From: Pectobacterium punjabense | GTDB lineage: Bacteria; Pseudomonadota; Gammaproteobacteria; Enterobacterales; Enterobacteriaceae | DNA: 64,000 nucleotides | Direction: 5' to 3' | Assembly (NCBI RefSeq): GCF_012427845.1 | Contig: NZ_CP038498.1 | Coordinates: 2,108,001 to 2,172,000, forward strand | Shown: piece by piece, positions 28,749-40,764 of the stretch | How positions within the stretch are numbered: the first letter of the stretch is position 1 | How the letters are laid out: each line of letters opens with the position of its first letter | Notes under the pieces: generated by a model | Seen by the model: only the letters and a program-made list of their open reading frames with translations | Databases searched by the model: none | What the model was told of the DNA's origin: nothing | Program-made: the position numbers and the translations under genes

Positions 28749-29714
28749 ATGAAGCCTCAGTTGTCATCCGTAGAAAGCATCGCAGAACCTATTGTATCCA
28801 CCCGACGCCCTCGCATCGGCGTCGTCGGCCTGGGAGCCATCGCGCAGAAAGCTTATTTGCCCATTCTCAGCCAGGCCGAGCGCTGGGAGCTGGTCGGTGC
28901 CTATTCTCCTGACCAGCAAAAAACGCAACGAATTTGCCAGCACTACCGGATGGCGAGTTTCTCTGCGCTGGATGAGTTAGCGGCACACTGTGATGCCGTT
29001 TTCGTTCATAGCAGCACCGCGAGCCATTTCTCTGTCGTGAGCCAACTGCTTAAAGCGGGTGTCGATGTTTACGTGGATAAGCCGCTGGCAGAGCGGCTTA
29101 CGCAGGCAGAAGCGCTCGTCGAATTGGCAGAGCAACAACAAAAAATTCTGATGGTTGGCTTTAATCGCCGTTTTGCACCGTGTTATCAGCAGTTAAAACA
29201 GCGGTTGGATCAACCCGCATCTTTGCGTATGGATAAACACCGTATTGATAGTGTCGGGCCACAGGATGTGCGTTTTACCTTACTGGATGACTATCTGCAT
29301 GTGGTGGATACTGCGTTATGGCTCGCAGGCAGTGATGCTCAGTTGGTTGATGGTGTCCTGCATGCGAATGCGGACGGTCAACTGCTGTATGCCGAACACC
29401 ATTTCCAGAGCGGCAACTGTCAGGTAACGACCAGCATGCATCGTCAGGCAGGTAGCCAACGGGAATGGGTTCAGGCTGTCGCTAAGGGAGGCTTATATCA
29501 GGTGGATGAGATGCGTGCATGGCGTGAAGATCGTGAAGGGATGACGTTCAGCCCAGCCGTGCCATCCTGGCAAACTACGCTGGAACAACGCGGGTTTGTC
29601 GGTGCAGTGCATCATTTTATGACGGCGATTGAACAACGGAAACCAGCGGAAACATCAGGTAATCAGGCGTTACTGTCCCAGCGTATGATTGAGAAATTGC
29701 TGGGAAAAAGCTGA
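28749..29714 (+). CDS. mviM: Gfo/Idh/MocA-family oxidoreductase MviM
   Basis: NAD(P)-dependent oxidoreductase family member of 321 residues; substrate unknown. The Rossmann fold begins around residue 23 with IGVVGLGAIAQKAYLPIL. The signature DVYVDKPLAERLTQAEALVE supplies the conserved lysine of the family (EKP-like motif, here DKP), followed by VGFNRRFAPCYQ. The N-terminus is about 15 residues longer than needed for the domain. ATG follows CAGGGAGAATACCAGCC. The gene precedes murJ as in E. coli. Confidence 0.93.
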   Translation: MKPQLSSVESIAEPIVSTRRPRIGVVGLGAIAQKAYLPILSQAERWELVGAYSPDQQKTQRICQHYRMASFSALDELAAHCDAVFVHSSTASHFSVVSQLLKAGVDVYVDKPLAERLTQAEALVELAEQQQKILMVGFNRRFAPCYQQLKQRLDQPASLRMDKHRIDSVGPQDVRFTLLDDYLHVVDTALWLAGSDAQLVDGVLHANADGQLLYAEHHFQSGNCQVTTSMHRQAGSQREWVQAVAKGGLYQVDEMRAWREDREGMTFSPAVPSWQTTLEQRGFVGAVHHFMTAIEQRKPAETSGNQALLSQRMIEKLLGKS

Positions 29715-29841
29715 AAAGTTCAGCGGTTATGGCAATGTTAGGTAGCTATTACACGCGCAATGCGTAGACTAGTCGCACCTCGCAATCAGGATGACCTCAA
29801 CGGGTCAATAATCACCCCTGAACCGTTCAGAACATAATCGG

Positions 29842-31377
29842 ATGAATTTACTTAAATCACTGGCTGCCGTCAGTTCCATGACCATGTTATCGCGCGTGTT
29901 AGGATTTGTGCGCGATGCTATCGTCGCCCGCATTTTTGGTGCAGGTATGGCGACGGATGCCTTCTTTGTGGCGTTCAAACTCCCCAACCTGCTTCGCCGT
30001 ATTTTCGCGGAAGGCGCATTCTCACAGGCATTCGTGCCTATTCTGGCCGAATATAAAAGTCAGCAGGGCGATGAGGCTACGCGAACGTTTCTCGCTTATG
30101 TTTCCGGGATGCTGACGCTGATTTTGGCGTTGGTTACCGTAGCGGGGATGGTCGCCGCCCCTTGGGTCATTATGGTCACGGCTCCTGGCTTTGCCGCGAC
30201 GCCTGAGCGCTTTGAGCTGACCTCTAATCTACTGAGAGTCACGTTTCCCTATATCCTGCTGATCTCACTGACCTCCATGGTAGGTTCGGTGCTGAACACC
30301 TGGAACCGTTTCTCGGTACCCGCATTTGCGCCGACGCTGCTTAATGTCAGCATGATTGGTTTCTCACTGTTTGCTGCGCCGTATTTTAATCCTCCCGTTA
30401 TGGCGCTGGCTTGGGCGGTATTAGTGGGTGGTTTACTGCAACTCGGCTATCAGTTACCGCATCTGAAAAAGATTGGCATGTTGGTTTTGCCGCGCCTGAA
30501 ATGGCGTGACCCAAGTGTCTGGCGGGTCATGAAGCTGATGGGACCCGCGGTTTTAGGCGTGTCGGTGAGCCAGATTTCGCTGATCATCAACACCATTTTC
30601 GCATCCTTCCTCAGCGAGGGAGCGGTGTCATGGATGTATTACGCCGATCGTCTGATGGAATTTCCTTCTGGCGTACTGGGTGTGGCGTTAGGGACGATCT
30701 TACTTCCGTCGCTGGCGAAAAGTTTTGCCAGTGGCAATCACGATGACTACTCCCGCCTGATGGATTGGGGGCTCCGTTTGTGTTTCCTGCTGGCGCTGCC
30801 AAGCGCGGTAGCATTAGGTATTTTGGCTAAACCGTTAACCGTGTCGCTGTTTCAGTACGGCAAATTTAGTGCCTTTGACGCGTTGATGACTCAACGTGCG
30901 CTGGTTGCTTACTCGATTGGGCTGATGGGGTTGATTGTCGTCAAAGTGTTAGTGCCCGGCTTTTATTCCCGGCAGGATATCAAGACGCCGGTAAAAATTG
31001 CGATAGTCACGCTGATCTTGACGCAAGTGATGAACCTGATCTTTATCGGGCCGCTGCAACATGCTGGTCTGGCGTTGTCCATCGGCCTTGCCTCCTGTCT
31101 GAATGCAGGGTTGCTGTACTGGCAACTGCGTAAGCAGGATATTTTCCGACCGCTGCCGGGTTGGGGAGGGTTTTTGGTGCGCCTGCTGGTCGCGGTTATC
31201 GTGATGTCGGTGGTTTTACTGGGCATGCTGTGGTGGATGCCTGCATGGGATGACGGCAATATGACGATACGCATCCTGCGCCTGCTGCTGGTTGTTGTCG
31301 CAGGGGCGGGTTCCTATTTTGCCACGCTGGCGCTGTTGGGATTCCGCCCCCGGGATTTTGCCCGCCGTAGCGTGTAA
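29842..31377 (+). CDS. murJ: Lipid II flippase MurJ (MviN)
   Basis: Essential MOP-superfamily inner-membrane flippase that exports lipid II for peptidoglycan synthesis; 511 residues, about 14 predicted membrane segments. N-terminal [21 protein letters not shown] and [20 protein letters not shown] are characteristic; the conserved arginines in [20 protein letters not shown] line the cavity in E. coli Mur[21 protein letters not shown] is another family hallmark. The first E. coli flagellar genes normally follow mviN; here argS follows in opposite orientation behind a shared terminator. Confidence 0.97.
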   Translation: MNLLKSLAAVSSMTMLSRVLGFVRDAIVARIFGAGMATDAFFVAFKLPNLLRRIFAEGAFSQAFVPILAEYKSQQGDEATRTFLAYVSGMLTLILALVTVAGMVAAPWVIMVTAPGFAATPERFELTSNLLRVTFPYILLISLTSMVGSVLNTWNRFSVPAFAPTLLNVSMIGFSLFAAPYFNPPVMALAWAVLVGGLLQLGYQLPHLKKIGMLVLPRLKWRDPSVWRVMKLMGPAVLGVSVSQISLIINTIFASFLSEGAVSWMYYADRLMEFPSGVLGVALGTILLPSLAKSFASGNHDDYSRLMDWGLRLCFLLALPSAVALGILAKPLTVSLFQYGKFSAFDALMTQRALVAYSIGLMGLIVVKVLVPGFYSRQDIKTPVKIAIVTLILTQVMNLIFIGPLQHAGLALSIGLASCLNAGLLYWQLRKQDIFRPLPGWGGFLVRLLVAVIVMSVVLLGMLWWMPAWDDGNMTIRILRLLLVVVAGAGSYFATLALLGFRPRDFARRSV

Positions 31378-31402
31378 CCACGTAGCGATATTACGAAATA
31401 AA

Positions 31403-31437
31403 AAAAACGCCATGGATACTGCATCCATGGCGTTTTT
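31403..31437. terminator. Bidirectional terminator between murJ and argS
   Basis: A 15-bp perfect stem (AAAAACGCCATGGAT / ATCCATGGCGTTTTT) with a 5-nt loop, T-rich on both strands. It ends both convergent genes. Confidence 0.95.
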
Positions 31438-31457
31438 GTTGTCCGTTGATGGCAGAA

Positions 31458-33188
31458 TTACATCTTCTCGACGGTTTCGATACCTAGTGTATCCAGACCT
31501 TGCTTCAGCGTTTTCGCTGTAAGCAGCGCCAGTCTCAGACGGCTCTGACGCACGTTGTCATTTTCAGCATTAAGAATCGGGCAGTGCTCGTAAAAACCAG
31601 AAAACAGGCCAGCCAGGTCGTACAGATAGCTACACATCACATGCGGCGTGCCTTCACGGGCGACGGAGGTGATGGTTTCTTCAAATTGCAGCAGGCGTGT
31701 GGCAAGCGCAAACTCACGCTCATCGCTCAGCGTAATCGGCTGCGTTAAGGTGTCTTCCTGTATTCCTGCTCGCTTGAAAATGGACGCGACACGTGTATAG
31801 GCGTATTGCATATAAGGCGCGGTATTGCCCTCAAACGCCAGCATGTTGTCCCAATCAAAAACGTAGTCTGTGGTGCGGCTCTTCGACAGGTCGGCATATT
31901 TAATGGCGCCGATAGAAACCACTTTCGCCAATGTTTCTAACTCATCGCTTTCCATCTGTGGATTTTTTTCTGCGATGAGTTTCAGTGCGCGATCGTAGGC
32001 TTCGTCCAACAGTTCGGACAGCTTGATCGTTCCACCTGCACGTGTTTTGAATGGTTTACCGTCTTTGCCCAGCATCATACCGAACATATGGTGTTCCAGG
32101 CTGACAGAGTCAGGCACGTAGCCAGCTTTACGCACGATGGTCCAAGCTTGCATCAAATGCTGATGCTGGCGAGAATCGATATAGTAAAGCACACGATCGG
32201 CGTTCAGGGTTTCATAACGGTATTTGGCACAGGCGATATCTGTCGTGGTGTAGAGGTAGCCACCATCCTTTTTCTGGATGATGACGCCCATCGGTTCGCC
32301 TTCCTTGTTTTTATATTCATCAAGGAAAACCACCGTTGCACCTTCGCTTTCAACCGCTAAACCTTTCGCTTTCAGATCGGCAACGATGCCCGGCAGCATA
32401 CTGTTATACAGGCTTTCACCCATCACATCCTGTTTAGTCAGCGTGACATTAAGACGTTCATAGTTGATCTGGTTCTGCGTCATGGTGATATCGACGAGCT
32501 TACGCCACATCTGACGGCAATATTCGTCGCCACCCTGTAATTTCACTACGTAACCGCGTGCGCGTTCGGCGAAATCAGCATCTTCATCGTAGTGTTTCTT
32601 TGCTTCACGATAAAACGCTTCGAGATCGGACAGATCCATTTCGCTGGCGCTTTCGTTTTGCATTTTTTCAAGGTACGCAATCAGCATGCCGAACTGCGTA
32701 CCCCAATCGCCAACGTGATTAGCGCGAATGATATTGTGGCCTAAAAACTCCAGCGTACGGGCGGCTGCATCACCAATAATGGTTGAGCGTAGATGGCCGA
32801 CGTGCATTTCCTTCGCGACGTTGGGGGCGGAGTAGTCAATCACGATCGTTTGTGGTTCAACGGGCGTTAAACCCAGTTTTGGTGCATTCAGGGCGTTCTC
32901 AACCTGGCTCGCAACCCACTGCTTATCGAGAAAAATATTAATAAATCCCGGGCCTGCGATTTCTGTTTTTTCCGCAACGCCCTCCAGTTCCAAAAGCTGG
33001 ACGACTTTTTCGGCCAATTGTCTCGGCGGCATGCCTAGTTTTTTTGCCACGACCATGACGCCATTAGCCTGGTAATCACCAAACTGTGCTTTTGCCGACT
33101 GGCGGATCTGAGCTTCGCTGTCTGCTGGCGCGCCTGCCGCAGTTAACGCCTGGCTGACTTTTTCGGAGAGAAGAGCCTGAATATTCAC
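31458..33188 (-). CDS. argS: Arginyl-tRNA synthetase ArgS
   Basis: Class I aminoacyl-tRNA synthetase, 576 residues (E. coli 577). The N-terminal Add-1 tRNA D-loop recognition domain starts [19 protein letters not shown]. The HIGH-type motif is [20 protein letters not shown]. The class I 3' motif is degenerate, as in other enterobacterial ArgRS. C-terminal DALR anticodon-binding domain ends [20 protein letters not shown]. It is convergent with murJ. The order argS-yecM-cutC matches E. coli. Confidence 0.98.
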   Translation of the reverse strand: MNIQALLSEKVSQALTAAGAPADSEAQIRQSAKAQFGDYQANGVMVVAKKLGMPPRQLAEKVVQLLELEGVAEKTEIAGPGFINIFLDKQWVASQVENALNAPKLGLTPVEPQTIVIDYSAPNVAKEMHVGHLRSTIIGDAAARTLEFLGHNIIRANHVGDWGTQFGMLIAYLEKMQNESASEMDLSDLEAFYREAKKHYDEDADFAERARGYVVKLQGGDEYCRQMWRKLVDITMTQNQINYERLNVTLTKQDVMGESLYNSMLPGIVADLKAKGLAVESEGATVVFLDEYKNKEGEPMGVIIQKKDGGYLYTTTDIACAKYRYETLNADRVLYYIDSRQHQHLMQAWTIVRKAGYVPDSVSLEHHMFGMMLGKDGKPFKTRAGGTIKLSELLDEAYDRALKLIAEKNPQMESDELETLAKVVSIGAIKYADLSKSRTTDYVFDWDNMLAFEGNTAPYMQYAYTRVASIFKRAGIQEDTLTQPITLSDEREFALATRLLQFEETITSVAREGTPHVMCSYLYDLAGLFSGFYEHCPILNAENDNVRQSRLRLALLTAKTLKQGLDTLGIETVEKM

Positions 33189-33401
33189 CGGTTTACCTTA
33201 AATAAAAAATCAAGCCTTGCTTATACCATATTTGCCTTTCCCCGTCAGCAGACGGGCAGGGGGGAACTGAGAGATATTCAGATGAAAAATGCCTGCCGAG
33301 CGAGGGATGAAAAAAGAGGGGGTATGAAAAAATAAACAAGGAGAACACGAAAAAAGAGAAAGTAACGTTAGGCAAAATGAAAATAAATAGAAGTCGCGCT
33401 C

Positions 33402-33521
33402 TTAACGTTTTCTTGAACGATTATTTACACCAATTTTATGTGAGTCTCTGGTTTTAAAATGACGAAAAATAGCATATGCCGCAATAGCAATAAGCACGAT
33501 AGATATAATGAGTAAAACCAT
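33402..33521 (-). CDS. Putative 39-residue single-span membrane protein
   Basis: I do not recognise this ORF. It encodes a very hydrophobic N-terminus, MVLLIISIVLIAIAAYAIF, typical of a single membrane span, followed by a basic hydrophilic tail RHFKTRDSHK and NNRSRKR. That layout (N-out or N-in helix plus a positively charged C-terminus) is common among bacterial small membrane proteins. A weak purine stretch (GCAGAGAT) precedes the ATG. It lies between argS and yecM in a 650-base gap otherwise free of genes, transcribed toward argS. Coding status is inferred only from composition. Confidence 0.5.
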   Translation of the reverse strand: MVLLIISIVLIAIAAYAIFRHFKTRDSHKIGVNNRSRKR

Positions 33522-33844
33522 AGTGATATCTCTGCGTTATTATTTGATTCCCTAATTTATACTTTTTCATTCTAATACTCAATGGGCTAGGTCTTATTTA
33601 AGATTCTTCCCAGAATAGATTGCGAAAAGTATCTCAAATTAACGTCAGGTAAAAAACATTGCCGTTTATTAACTGAGTGACATGGTTTTCTTTTCTTTGC
33701 ATTTAATGCGTTTTATGTGGAAACAGGGTAAGTCAATACATTCGCGAGGGACGTATAATTTAATTAGAAAATGTTATGAATGTGATATTCTCACTGCGTG
33801 AATAGCCGTTGATATGTGAGATGCTGTGAGGAGCCTTACCTGAT
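33522..33844. other. AT-rich intergenic region before yecM
   Basis: About 320 bases with low GC. It must contain the promoter of yecM and possibly of the small ORF on the other strand. No hairpin, repeat or operator was recognised. The adjacent 33189-33401 stretch is similarly featureless and purine-rich on the plus strand. Confidence 0.4.
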
Positions 33845-34393
33845 ATGTTGCCCGATGATTTGATAACAGATTTAGCGCGTTTTGAGCAAGAACTACAGGA
33901 ATTCGCTGGTGCGCTCCAGTTGGATTTACATGCATTTCAGGCTGACCATATTTCTTTGCGTTGCCATCAGAATACGACGGCTGAATCATGGAAAACGGCG
34001 TTACTAAAAGCGGGCACTTTGTTGTCTGAAAACCGTATCAATGGTCGTCCAATCTGCTTGTTTATACTGGATAAAGCCATCCTGATTGGTCCTTGGCAGA
34101 TTACGTGTATTGAGCTGCCGTGGCCAGGAGAGAAGTACTATCCCCATGAAGGCTGGGAGCATGTAGAACTGGTACTGCCTGGCGATGCGGAGACGCTGCA
34201 TCAGCGTGCGCTAGCCTGCTTGTCTGATGACGCATTGCGTACACCGGGTATCAAACTTAAATTTAGCTCTCCGCAAGGCGAAAAAGAACGAATGCCTAAC
34301 CCAACATTGGCGATAACCAATGGGAAAGTGACAATAAAATTTCACCCATGTGATATACGAGATGTTGTCGCGAGTGAAAGCTCTCCTCTATAG
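33845..34393 (+). CDS. yecM: YecM family protein (VOC-like fold)
   Basis: Conserved protein of 182 residues with a vicinal-oxygen-chelate-type fold in the E. coli homologue; enzymatic role not established. Family segments are DLHAFQADHISLRCHQNTTA, RPICLFILDKAILIGPWQI and YPHEGWEHVELVLPG, in which His and Glu positions resemble a metal site. FHPCDIRDVV lies near the end. It is transcribed away from argS and followed after 288 bases by cutC; the order matches E. coli. The ATG follows GTGAGGAGCCTTACCTGAT. Confidence 0.9.
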   Translation: MLPDDLITDLARFEQELQEFAGALQLDLHAFQADHISLRCHQNTTAESWKTALLKAGTLLSENRINGRPICLFILDKAILIGPWQITCIELPWPGEKYYPHEGWEHVELVLPGDAETLHQRALACLSDDALRTPGIKLKFSSPQGEKERMPNPTLAITNGKVTIKFHPCDIRDVVASESSPL

Positions 34394-34681
34394 AAAGAAA
34401 ATAGTAAATAACCTGAACATAAGGTAATCAGAAAGATAACCATGGCTGAAAGATAAAATGCGATATCGCGTTATTCATGCCAATTGCTGTTGCTGTAGAA
34501 CATATTAATAAAATTGTGGTTTATGTCATGTTTATTTCGCTAATGTATCGTGTTCATTGTGACTCCTGTCTCCTCACGATATGAATGTGAATGCCATAGT
34601 TATGACTTTAATCGGCGTGATGATTCGTCGATTTTCGATGATTAAGAAAAAGAGTCTGGGAGTTTATATGGAGGAGTCGCG

Positions 34682-35440
34682 ATGACGAAACTGGAAGTAT
34701 GCTGTTATAGCGTTGATTGTGCGATAACAGCAGCGCAGTCTGGGGCCGACAGAATTGAACTCTGCGCAGGACAGCGAGAGGGGGGATTAACGCCATCCTA
34801 TGGCGCGCTGCGTGGTGCCAGCGAAAAGGTCGCGATTCCTGTTCACCCTATTGTACGCCCGAGAGGAGGGGATTTTTGCTACAGCCCGACGGAGTTTGCT
34901 GCTATCAAATATGACATTGAGCAGATTCGCGAGATGGGATTTCCCGGTGTCGTTGTCGGCGTACTCAATGAGGAAGGGCACATTGATTTGCCCAAAATGC
35001 GCGAAATCATGGCGGTGGCGCAGGGGATGGCAGTCACCTTCCATCGAGCATTTGATATGTGCCTGAACCCTTATATTGCATTAGAACAACTTACCGATCT
35101 TGGCGTATCGCGCATATTGAGTTCTGGGCAGCAGCAGACTGCGGAAAATGGATTACGACTGTTACGTGAACTAACGCAGGCCAGTCGCGGTCCTATTATT
35201 ATGGCGGGTTCCGGCGTGCGGTTAACCAACGTGCATAAATTTCAGCAAGCGGGTATCCGGGAGTTGCATAGCTCTGCTGGGCAGTGGGCACCATCTCCTA
35301 TGCGTTATCGCAAGATCGGTGTGTCGATGTGTTCTGACGCGGAGTTAGATGAATTTAGTCAGTACTGTGTGGATGGCGACGTGGTCGCAGCAATGAAGCG
35401 GGCGGTCAGCCCAGACCGTGAAACGCAGTGCGCGTCATGA
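34682..35440 (+). CDS. cutC: Copper homeostasis protein CutC
   Basis: TIM-barrel protein of 252 residues first tied to copper tolerance in E. coli, although later work traced much of that phenotype to a nearby small RNA; its biochemical role is unsettled. Conserved stretches are [32 protein letters not shown] and [13 protein letters not shown], with [14 protein letters not shown] and [12 protein letters not shown] later. ATG follows ATGGAGGAGTCGCG, a strong ribosome-binding site. Ends with a strong terminator. Confidence 0.95.
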   Translation: MTKLEVCCYSVDCAITAAQSGADRIELCAGQREGGLTPSYGALRGASEKVAIPVHPIVRPRGGDFCYSPTEFAAIKYDIEQIREMGFPGVVVGVLNEEGHIDLPKMREIMAVAQGMAVTFHRAFDMCLNPYIALEQLTDLGVSRILSSGQQQTAENGLRLLRELTQASRGPIIMAGSGVRLTNVHKFQQAGIRELHSSAGQWAPSPMRYRKIGVSMCSDAELDEFSQYCVDGDVVAAMKRAVSPDRETQCAS

Positions 35441-35548
35441 CGTAAGAAATTTCACAGTATAGGAATAGACTGTATTGCGATAAACACCCCATCGTCATTC
35501 TTCAATTTTGCCGCGCCGCATACCATCAGGTTTGCATGGCAAGTACCA

Positions 35549-35577
35549 AGCCCCAGTATCTTGCTGGGGCTTTTTTT
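35549..35577 (+). terminator. Intrinsic terminator of cutC
   Basis: An 8-bp stem (AGCCCCAG / CTGGGGCT) with a 7-nt loop is followed by TTTTTT. Confidence 0.9.
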
Positions 35578-35592
35578 ATTGAGTGCAGTCAT

Positions 35593-37358
<1,766 letters not shown>

Positions 37359-37373
37359 CTAGCAGAATACGCC

Positions 37374-37499
<126 letters not shown>

Positions 37500-37596
37500 T
37501 GATCTTCGCCTTCCACATGTGGACGCGGTTTTTGATTCCCGGACGCATTATGTCTGTGCGCCCGAGAACGGCGGGTATTATTTTTGTCTCACGATA

Positions 37597-37992
37597 TCAA
37601 TACAGCGTGAAAACCAGATCCCAAGGAAGGTAATAGAGGTTTGCTGCAATCATCAGAATGAGTGAGGCATAGGTTGCTGCCATACCTGAACGTCGCCAGC
37701 GGAATTCGCGATGCCGAAGGCCGTAGTAGTGAACTAAGCGCCCGGCGATCAATAAAATGCCGCAAAAATGGATCATGATGATAAGCGCGCCATTCATTTC
37801 CATCAGCACCAGCAAAATCGCCGCAATCGGAATATATTCCACCGCATTGCCATGTACTCGGATTGCGGTTTGTAACTCATAAAATCCACCGTCGCCATAC
37901 GCCACGCGATACTGCATTCTCAGTTTTACAACATCAATAGACAGCTTTATCAACAAGATTGCGCCGAGCACGATATAGAGCGCACTTACCAT
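37597..37992 (-). CDS. yecN: MAPEG-family membrane protein YecN
   Basis: Inner-membrane protein of 131 residues, MAPEG family (membrane-associated proteins in eicosanoid and glutathione metabolism); enzymatic role in bacteria unproven. Four hydrophobic spans are predicted: about 3-20, 55-70, 72-90 and 108-126. MQYRVAYGDGGFYELQTAIR and HGNAVEYIPIA carry the conserved R-H-N-E core of the family. The order yecE-yecN-cmoA-cmoB is as in E. coli. Confidence 0.94.
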   Translation of the reverse strand: MVSALYIVLGAILLIKLSIDVVKLRMQYRVAYGDGGFYELQTAIRVHGNAVEYIPIAAILLVLMEMNGALIIMIHFCGILLIAGRLVHYYGLRHREFRWRRSGMAATYASLILMIAANLYYLPWDLVFTLY

Positions 37993-38146
37993 TTTTTACT
38001 CCGAGACCTAACCGAAAACGGCTTGCAGAATAATAGCTTTACCTGGCGCACCTGTCGCCTGTAAAGCCCAATTTTTTTAGCGGAAATGGGTTACGTTGAG
38101 GGAGTGTTTATAACTAAACGAACTAACACATCCCCTGTTTACTGGA

Positions 38147-38959
38147 TCAAAAAAGCGTTGCCTGCTGCGGCCAATCCGGTTGCGGTGGCAATGTTGGATC
38201 GATCTCGGCGAGTAATGGCCAAAGCCGTTGTGCTAGCGGTGGGGCATCACCAATATCCGGCGTGTGAATAAAGAAGAAGGGATTTGCCTCAGGCCACTGC
38301 GGCAGCTTATTACGCCATGACTCGAACCAGCGCAGGTTTTCTTCCTGTGTTTCACTGCCAATAAAGCGGATCAGCGGCTGCGTGGCGGTCAGTACGGCGT
38401 GTACCGGTACGCGCGGCTTTTTACGCTGTGCCTCACGCATAGCGGCGCTATCTGGTGCGGCGTGATGAACTGGGCGGCTGTCTAAAATTACGCGATTGAC
38501 GCCGCGCTGCTGTAGCCCCTGATTGAGCGCACGTTCCTCATCACCTTTAGCAAAAAATAGCGGGTGGCGCACTTCCACGCCGTAGCTAAATTCCTGCGGT
38601 AAGGCCTCAAGAAAGCGCCACAAAATGGGCAATTGTGCGGGGCTGAAGACGGCAGGAAGCTGTAGCCATAGCTGTCCGATACGGTGCTCAATCGGCTCAA
38701 GGCATTGATAAAAAAGGGCAACATCGCTATCACAGTTTTGCAAGGCTGCTTTATGGCTGATCGTTGAGGGAAATTTGAAGCAAAAGCGGAAGTTATCATG
38801 CGTCATATCACGCCAGCGGCCGACAATCTCGCGCGAAGGTAACGCATAAAAGGTCGTGTTACCTTCAACACAGGTAAAATAACGGCTGTAGTCGGCAAGG
38901 TCGTTTAACCCCAGCCGACTCCACGCAGGGTGCTGCCATTGTGGTAATCCGATGTACAT
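38147..38959 (-). CDS. yecE: DUF72 family protein YecE
   Basis: TIM-barrel-like conserved protein of 270 residues without established function. Starts MYIGLPQWQHPAW; family hallmarks are YFTCVEGNTTFYALPS, FRFCFKFPSTISHK and FSYGVEVRHPLFF. It resembles the uncharacterised DUF72 proteins found next to radical-SAM or nuclease genes elsewhere, but here the neighbours are simply conserved from E. coli. The E. coli yecD gene, normally between yecE and aspS, is missing; an EAL-HDOD gene is there instead. Confidence 0.92.
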   Translation of the reverse strand: MYIGLPQWQHPAWSRLGLNDLADYSRYFTCVEGNTTFYALPSREIVGRWRDMTHDNFRFCFKFPSTISHKAALQNCDSDVALFYQCLEPIEHRIGQLWLQLPAVFSPAQLPILWRFLEALPQEFSYGVEVRHPLFFAKGDEERALNQGLQQRGVNRVILDSRPVHHAAPDSAAMREAQRKKPRVPVHAVLTATQPLIRFIGSETQEENLRWFESWRNKLPQWPEANPFFFIHTPDIGDAPPLAQRLWPLLAEIDPTLPPQPDWPQQATLF

Positions 38960-39050
38960 CTACTGCACCATCACATCATTGAGCCTCAATAGGATGTTTG
39001 CCATTATTGCGTAATCGACAGGGGAGCGCGAGTGAGTTGAGGGAAATCGT

Positions 39051-40268
39051 TTATAAAATCTCATCCGCCCACTGTGTGGCCTCCATTATCATGGTAAAGA
39101 AGTTTTCTTCATCGACACCTAACTGGTTTAAGAGGTGTTCAAGTTCTTCCCATTCTTGCTGTTCGTATTTAGCAATTAACGTCAGATAAATTGCCAGTTC
39201 GCCAGTGTTTTCTAATAAGCTCTGGTTAATTTTTTCGGATAGCGCGATTTGTGAAAGCAGCAGCGGCATGGGGGAATCGAGTACGGCATCAAGCAGCGAT
39301 AATAATCCGCATAGAAACGCTTCAGTGGTATCTTCCTTCACATTAAAGGAGGCATACAATAATTCAAAAAATCTGGCGCGAATTAAGCTGGTACGATAAA
39401 GCTCGCTGGGTTTATTTTCATTACTGTTGGTAATGCTAATTAATGAGACAAAACGTTTAAGTTCACGCTGCCCAAGCAGCATTGCCATTGAACGAAACGA
39501 CATCGAGGTCGCGGTGATGCCAAAGCGGGTGTTGTATTTGATATTGGTGATATGGCGCATCAACTTATAATAAAGCGACAGATCGGCGCAGACCAATTCT
39601 TCGATCGTGGCATAGTTGATCTCAGGTTTATTGACTTCTCTCAGCAACCTGACGGTGTTGCTGGAGTTATTAACTAATTTTCTCGACTTAATCATTTCAG
39701 GACGACTGAAGAAATATCCCTGAAAAAGTGAGATTCCCAGCTTTTTGCTTTGCAGATATTGCTCATGTGTCTCTACTTTTTCCGCCAGGTAGGTTAACTT
39801 GCGCGGTGCTGTTCTTTTGATGAATTTTTCAATTTCATCAAACGTCGACTGGGTCAAATCAAATTTGATGATATCCGTGTAAGGCAAAAAGCGATCCCAT
39901 TCTGAATCCATCGAAAAATCATCAAGTGCAATTCTGAAGCCCTTTCTTTTTAGCTTTTTTACAGCAGCAAAGAGATCATTATTGGGTATCGCATTTTCAA
40001 GGATTTCAATCACGACCTTTTCTTGTGGCAATACTTCGGCCTGGCCATTGATCAGCATCTGATGGGGAAAATTAATATAGTAAGGTTGTTCCACGACAGA
40101 TTTTGTCAGTGGGTTGGTCAAGAACTGATCGGAAATAAGCTGTGCAGTCGCAAATTCAGGGCTGACATCAGGAAATTTATTGGTGATGTCCATGCGAAAA
40201 AGTAGCTCGTAGGCAACGGTTTGTAGGTGCTGATTTAAGATAGGCTGACGGGCAACAAATGAATACAT
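39051..40268 (-). CDS. EAL-HDOD signalling protein with degenerate EAL domain
   Basis: Cytosolic protein of 405 residues. The N-terminal EAL-type domain (about 1-200) begins FVARQPILNQHLQTVAYELL. Its catalytic motifs are altered: ELLFR for EAL-xR, LDDFSMD for the DDFGTG loop, KFD for KID. Glutamates in EILEN and AEKVE and the glutamine in FQGYFFSRP remain. Loop 6 loss suggests it no longer hydrolyses cyclic di-GMP and may bind it or act through proteins. The C-terminal HDOD domain (about 205-400) includes ADLSLYYKLMRHITN and SFRSMAMLLGQRELKRFVSL. ATG follows ATGGAGAACAGCT. Related proteins (such as Vibrio CdgJ) affect motility; that role here is inference. Confidence 0.9.
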   Translation of the reverse strand: MYSFVARQPILNQHLQTVAYELLFRMDITNKFPDVSPEFATAQLISDQFLTNPLTKSVVEQPYYINFPHQMLINGQAEVLPQEKVVIEILENAIPNNDLFAAVKKLKRKGFRIALDDFSMDSEWDRFLPYTDIIKFDLTQSTFDEIEKFIKRTAPRKLTYLAEKVETHEQYLQSKKLGISLFQGYFFSRPEMIKSRKLVNNSSNTVRLLREVNKPEINYATIEELVCADLSLYYKLMRHITNIKYNTRFGITATSMSFRSMAMLLGQRELKRFVSLISITNSNENKPSELYRTSLIRARFFELLYASFNVKEDTTEAFLCGLLSLLDAVLDSPMPLLLSQIALSEKINQSLLENTGELAIYLTLIAKYEQQEWEELEHLLNQLGVDEENFFTMIMEATQWADEIL

Positions 40269-40764
40269 AGCTGTTCTCCATGTAAATCATACGCATTGGC
40301 CAATAATGGGAAAGCGCTTTTTATTAAAATTTTTATAAAAATAATGAGTTACTTATTAACTTTAGCAGGTTTTATTAAAAGGGAAGGCGGGTTTCCACAA
40401 ATCCTTGCGCGATGGGCTGGGAGGGGGAAAACGGAAGTGGCTTCACGTCGACATTGCTGAGAAGTGATGCCTTTGGACGTTATGGTGCCGTGTTTTGCAA
40501 CAACACTGTCCTGATCGGTGAACATTTCGTTAACCAGCAGAGAAATTTCGTAAAAAGAGTAGGCTCCTGCATCGTAGAGCGTTACCTTCATACTTATCGT
40601 CCGCGCTATTATCCTTTATAATAGCCGCCTTTTTTCACCGAACAGTAACCCAGAAAAACCATACCGCGCAGCGAAAATGCCACGGTTTTTGCATTGTGAT
40701 CGACCGTGAAGCGTGATCTACCGTGAAAACGTGTGAGCTGGCGGATGAGTAAAAGGACATCGTG
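40269..40764. other. Intergenic region between EAL-HDOD gene and aspS
   Basis: About 500 bases. The left 100 bases are very AT-rich and probably include the promoter of the EAL-HDOD gene; the right end holds AAAAGGA, the aspS ribosome-binding site. An 80-codon minus-strand frame (40349-40591) has plausible codons in its first half but no ribosome-binding site and no recognisable match, and is not called. Confidence 0.45.

Noticed and set aside
40349..40591. 80-codon minus-strand frame between the EAL-HDOD gene and aspS
   Set aside because: The first half looks coding-like, but there is no ribosome-binding site, no SOS box for a DinI-like role and no recognisable family. A conservation check would settle it.
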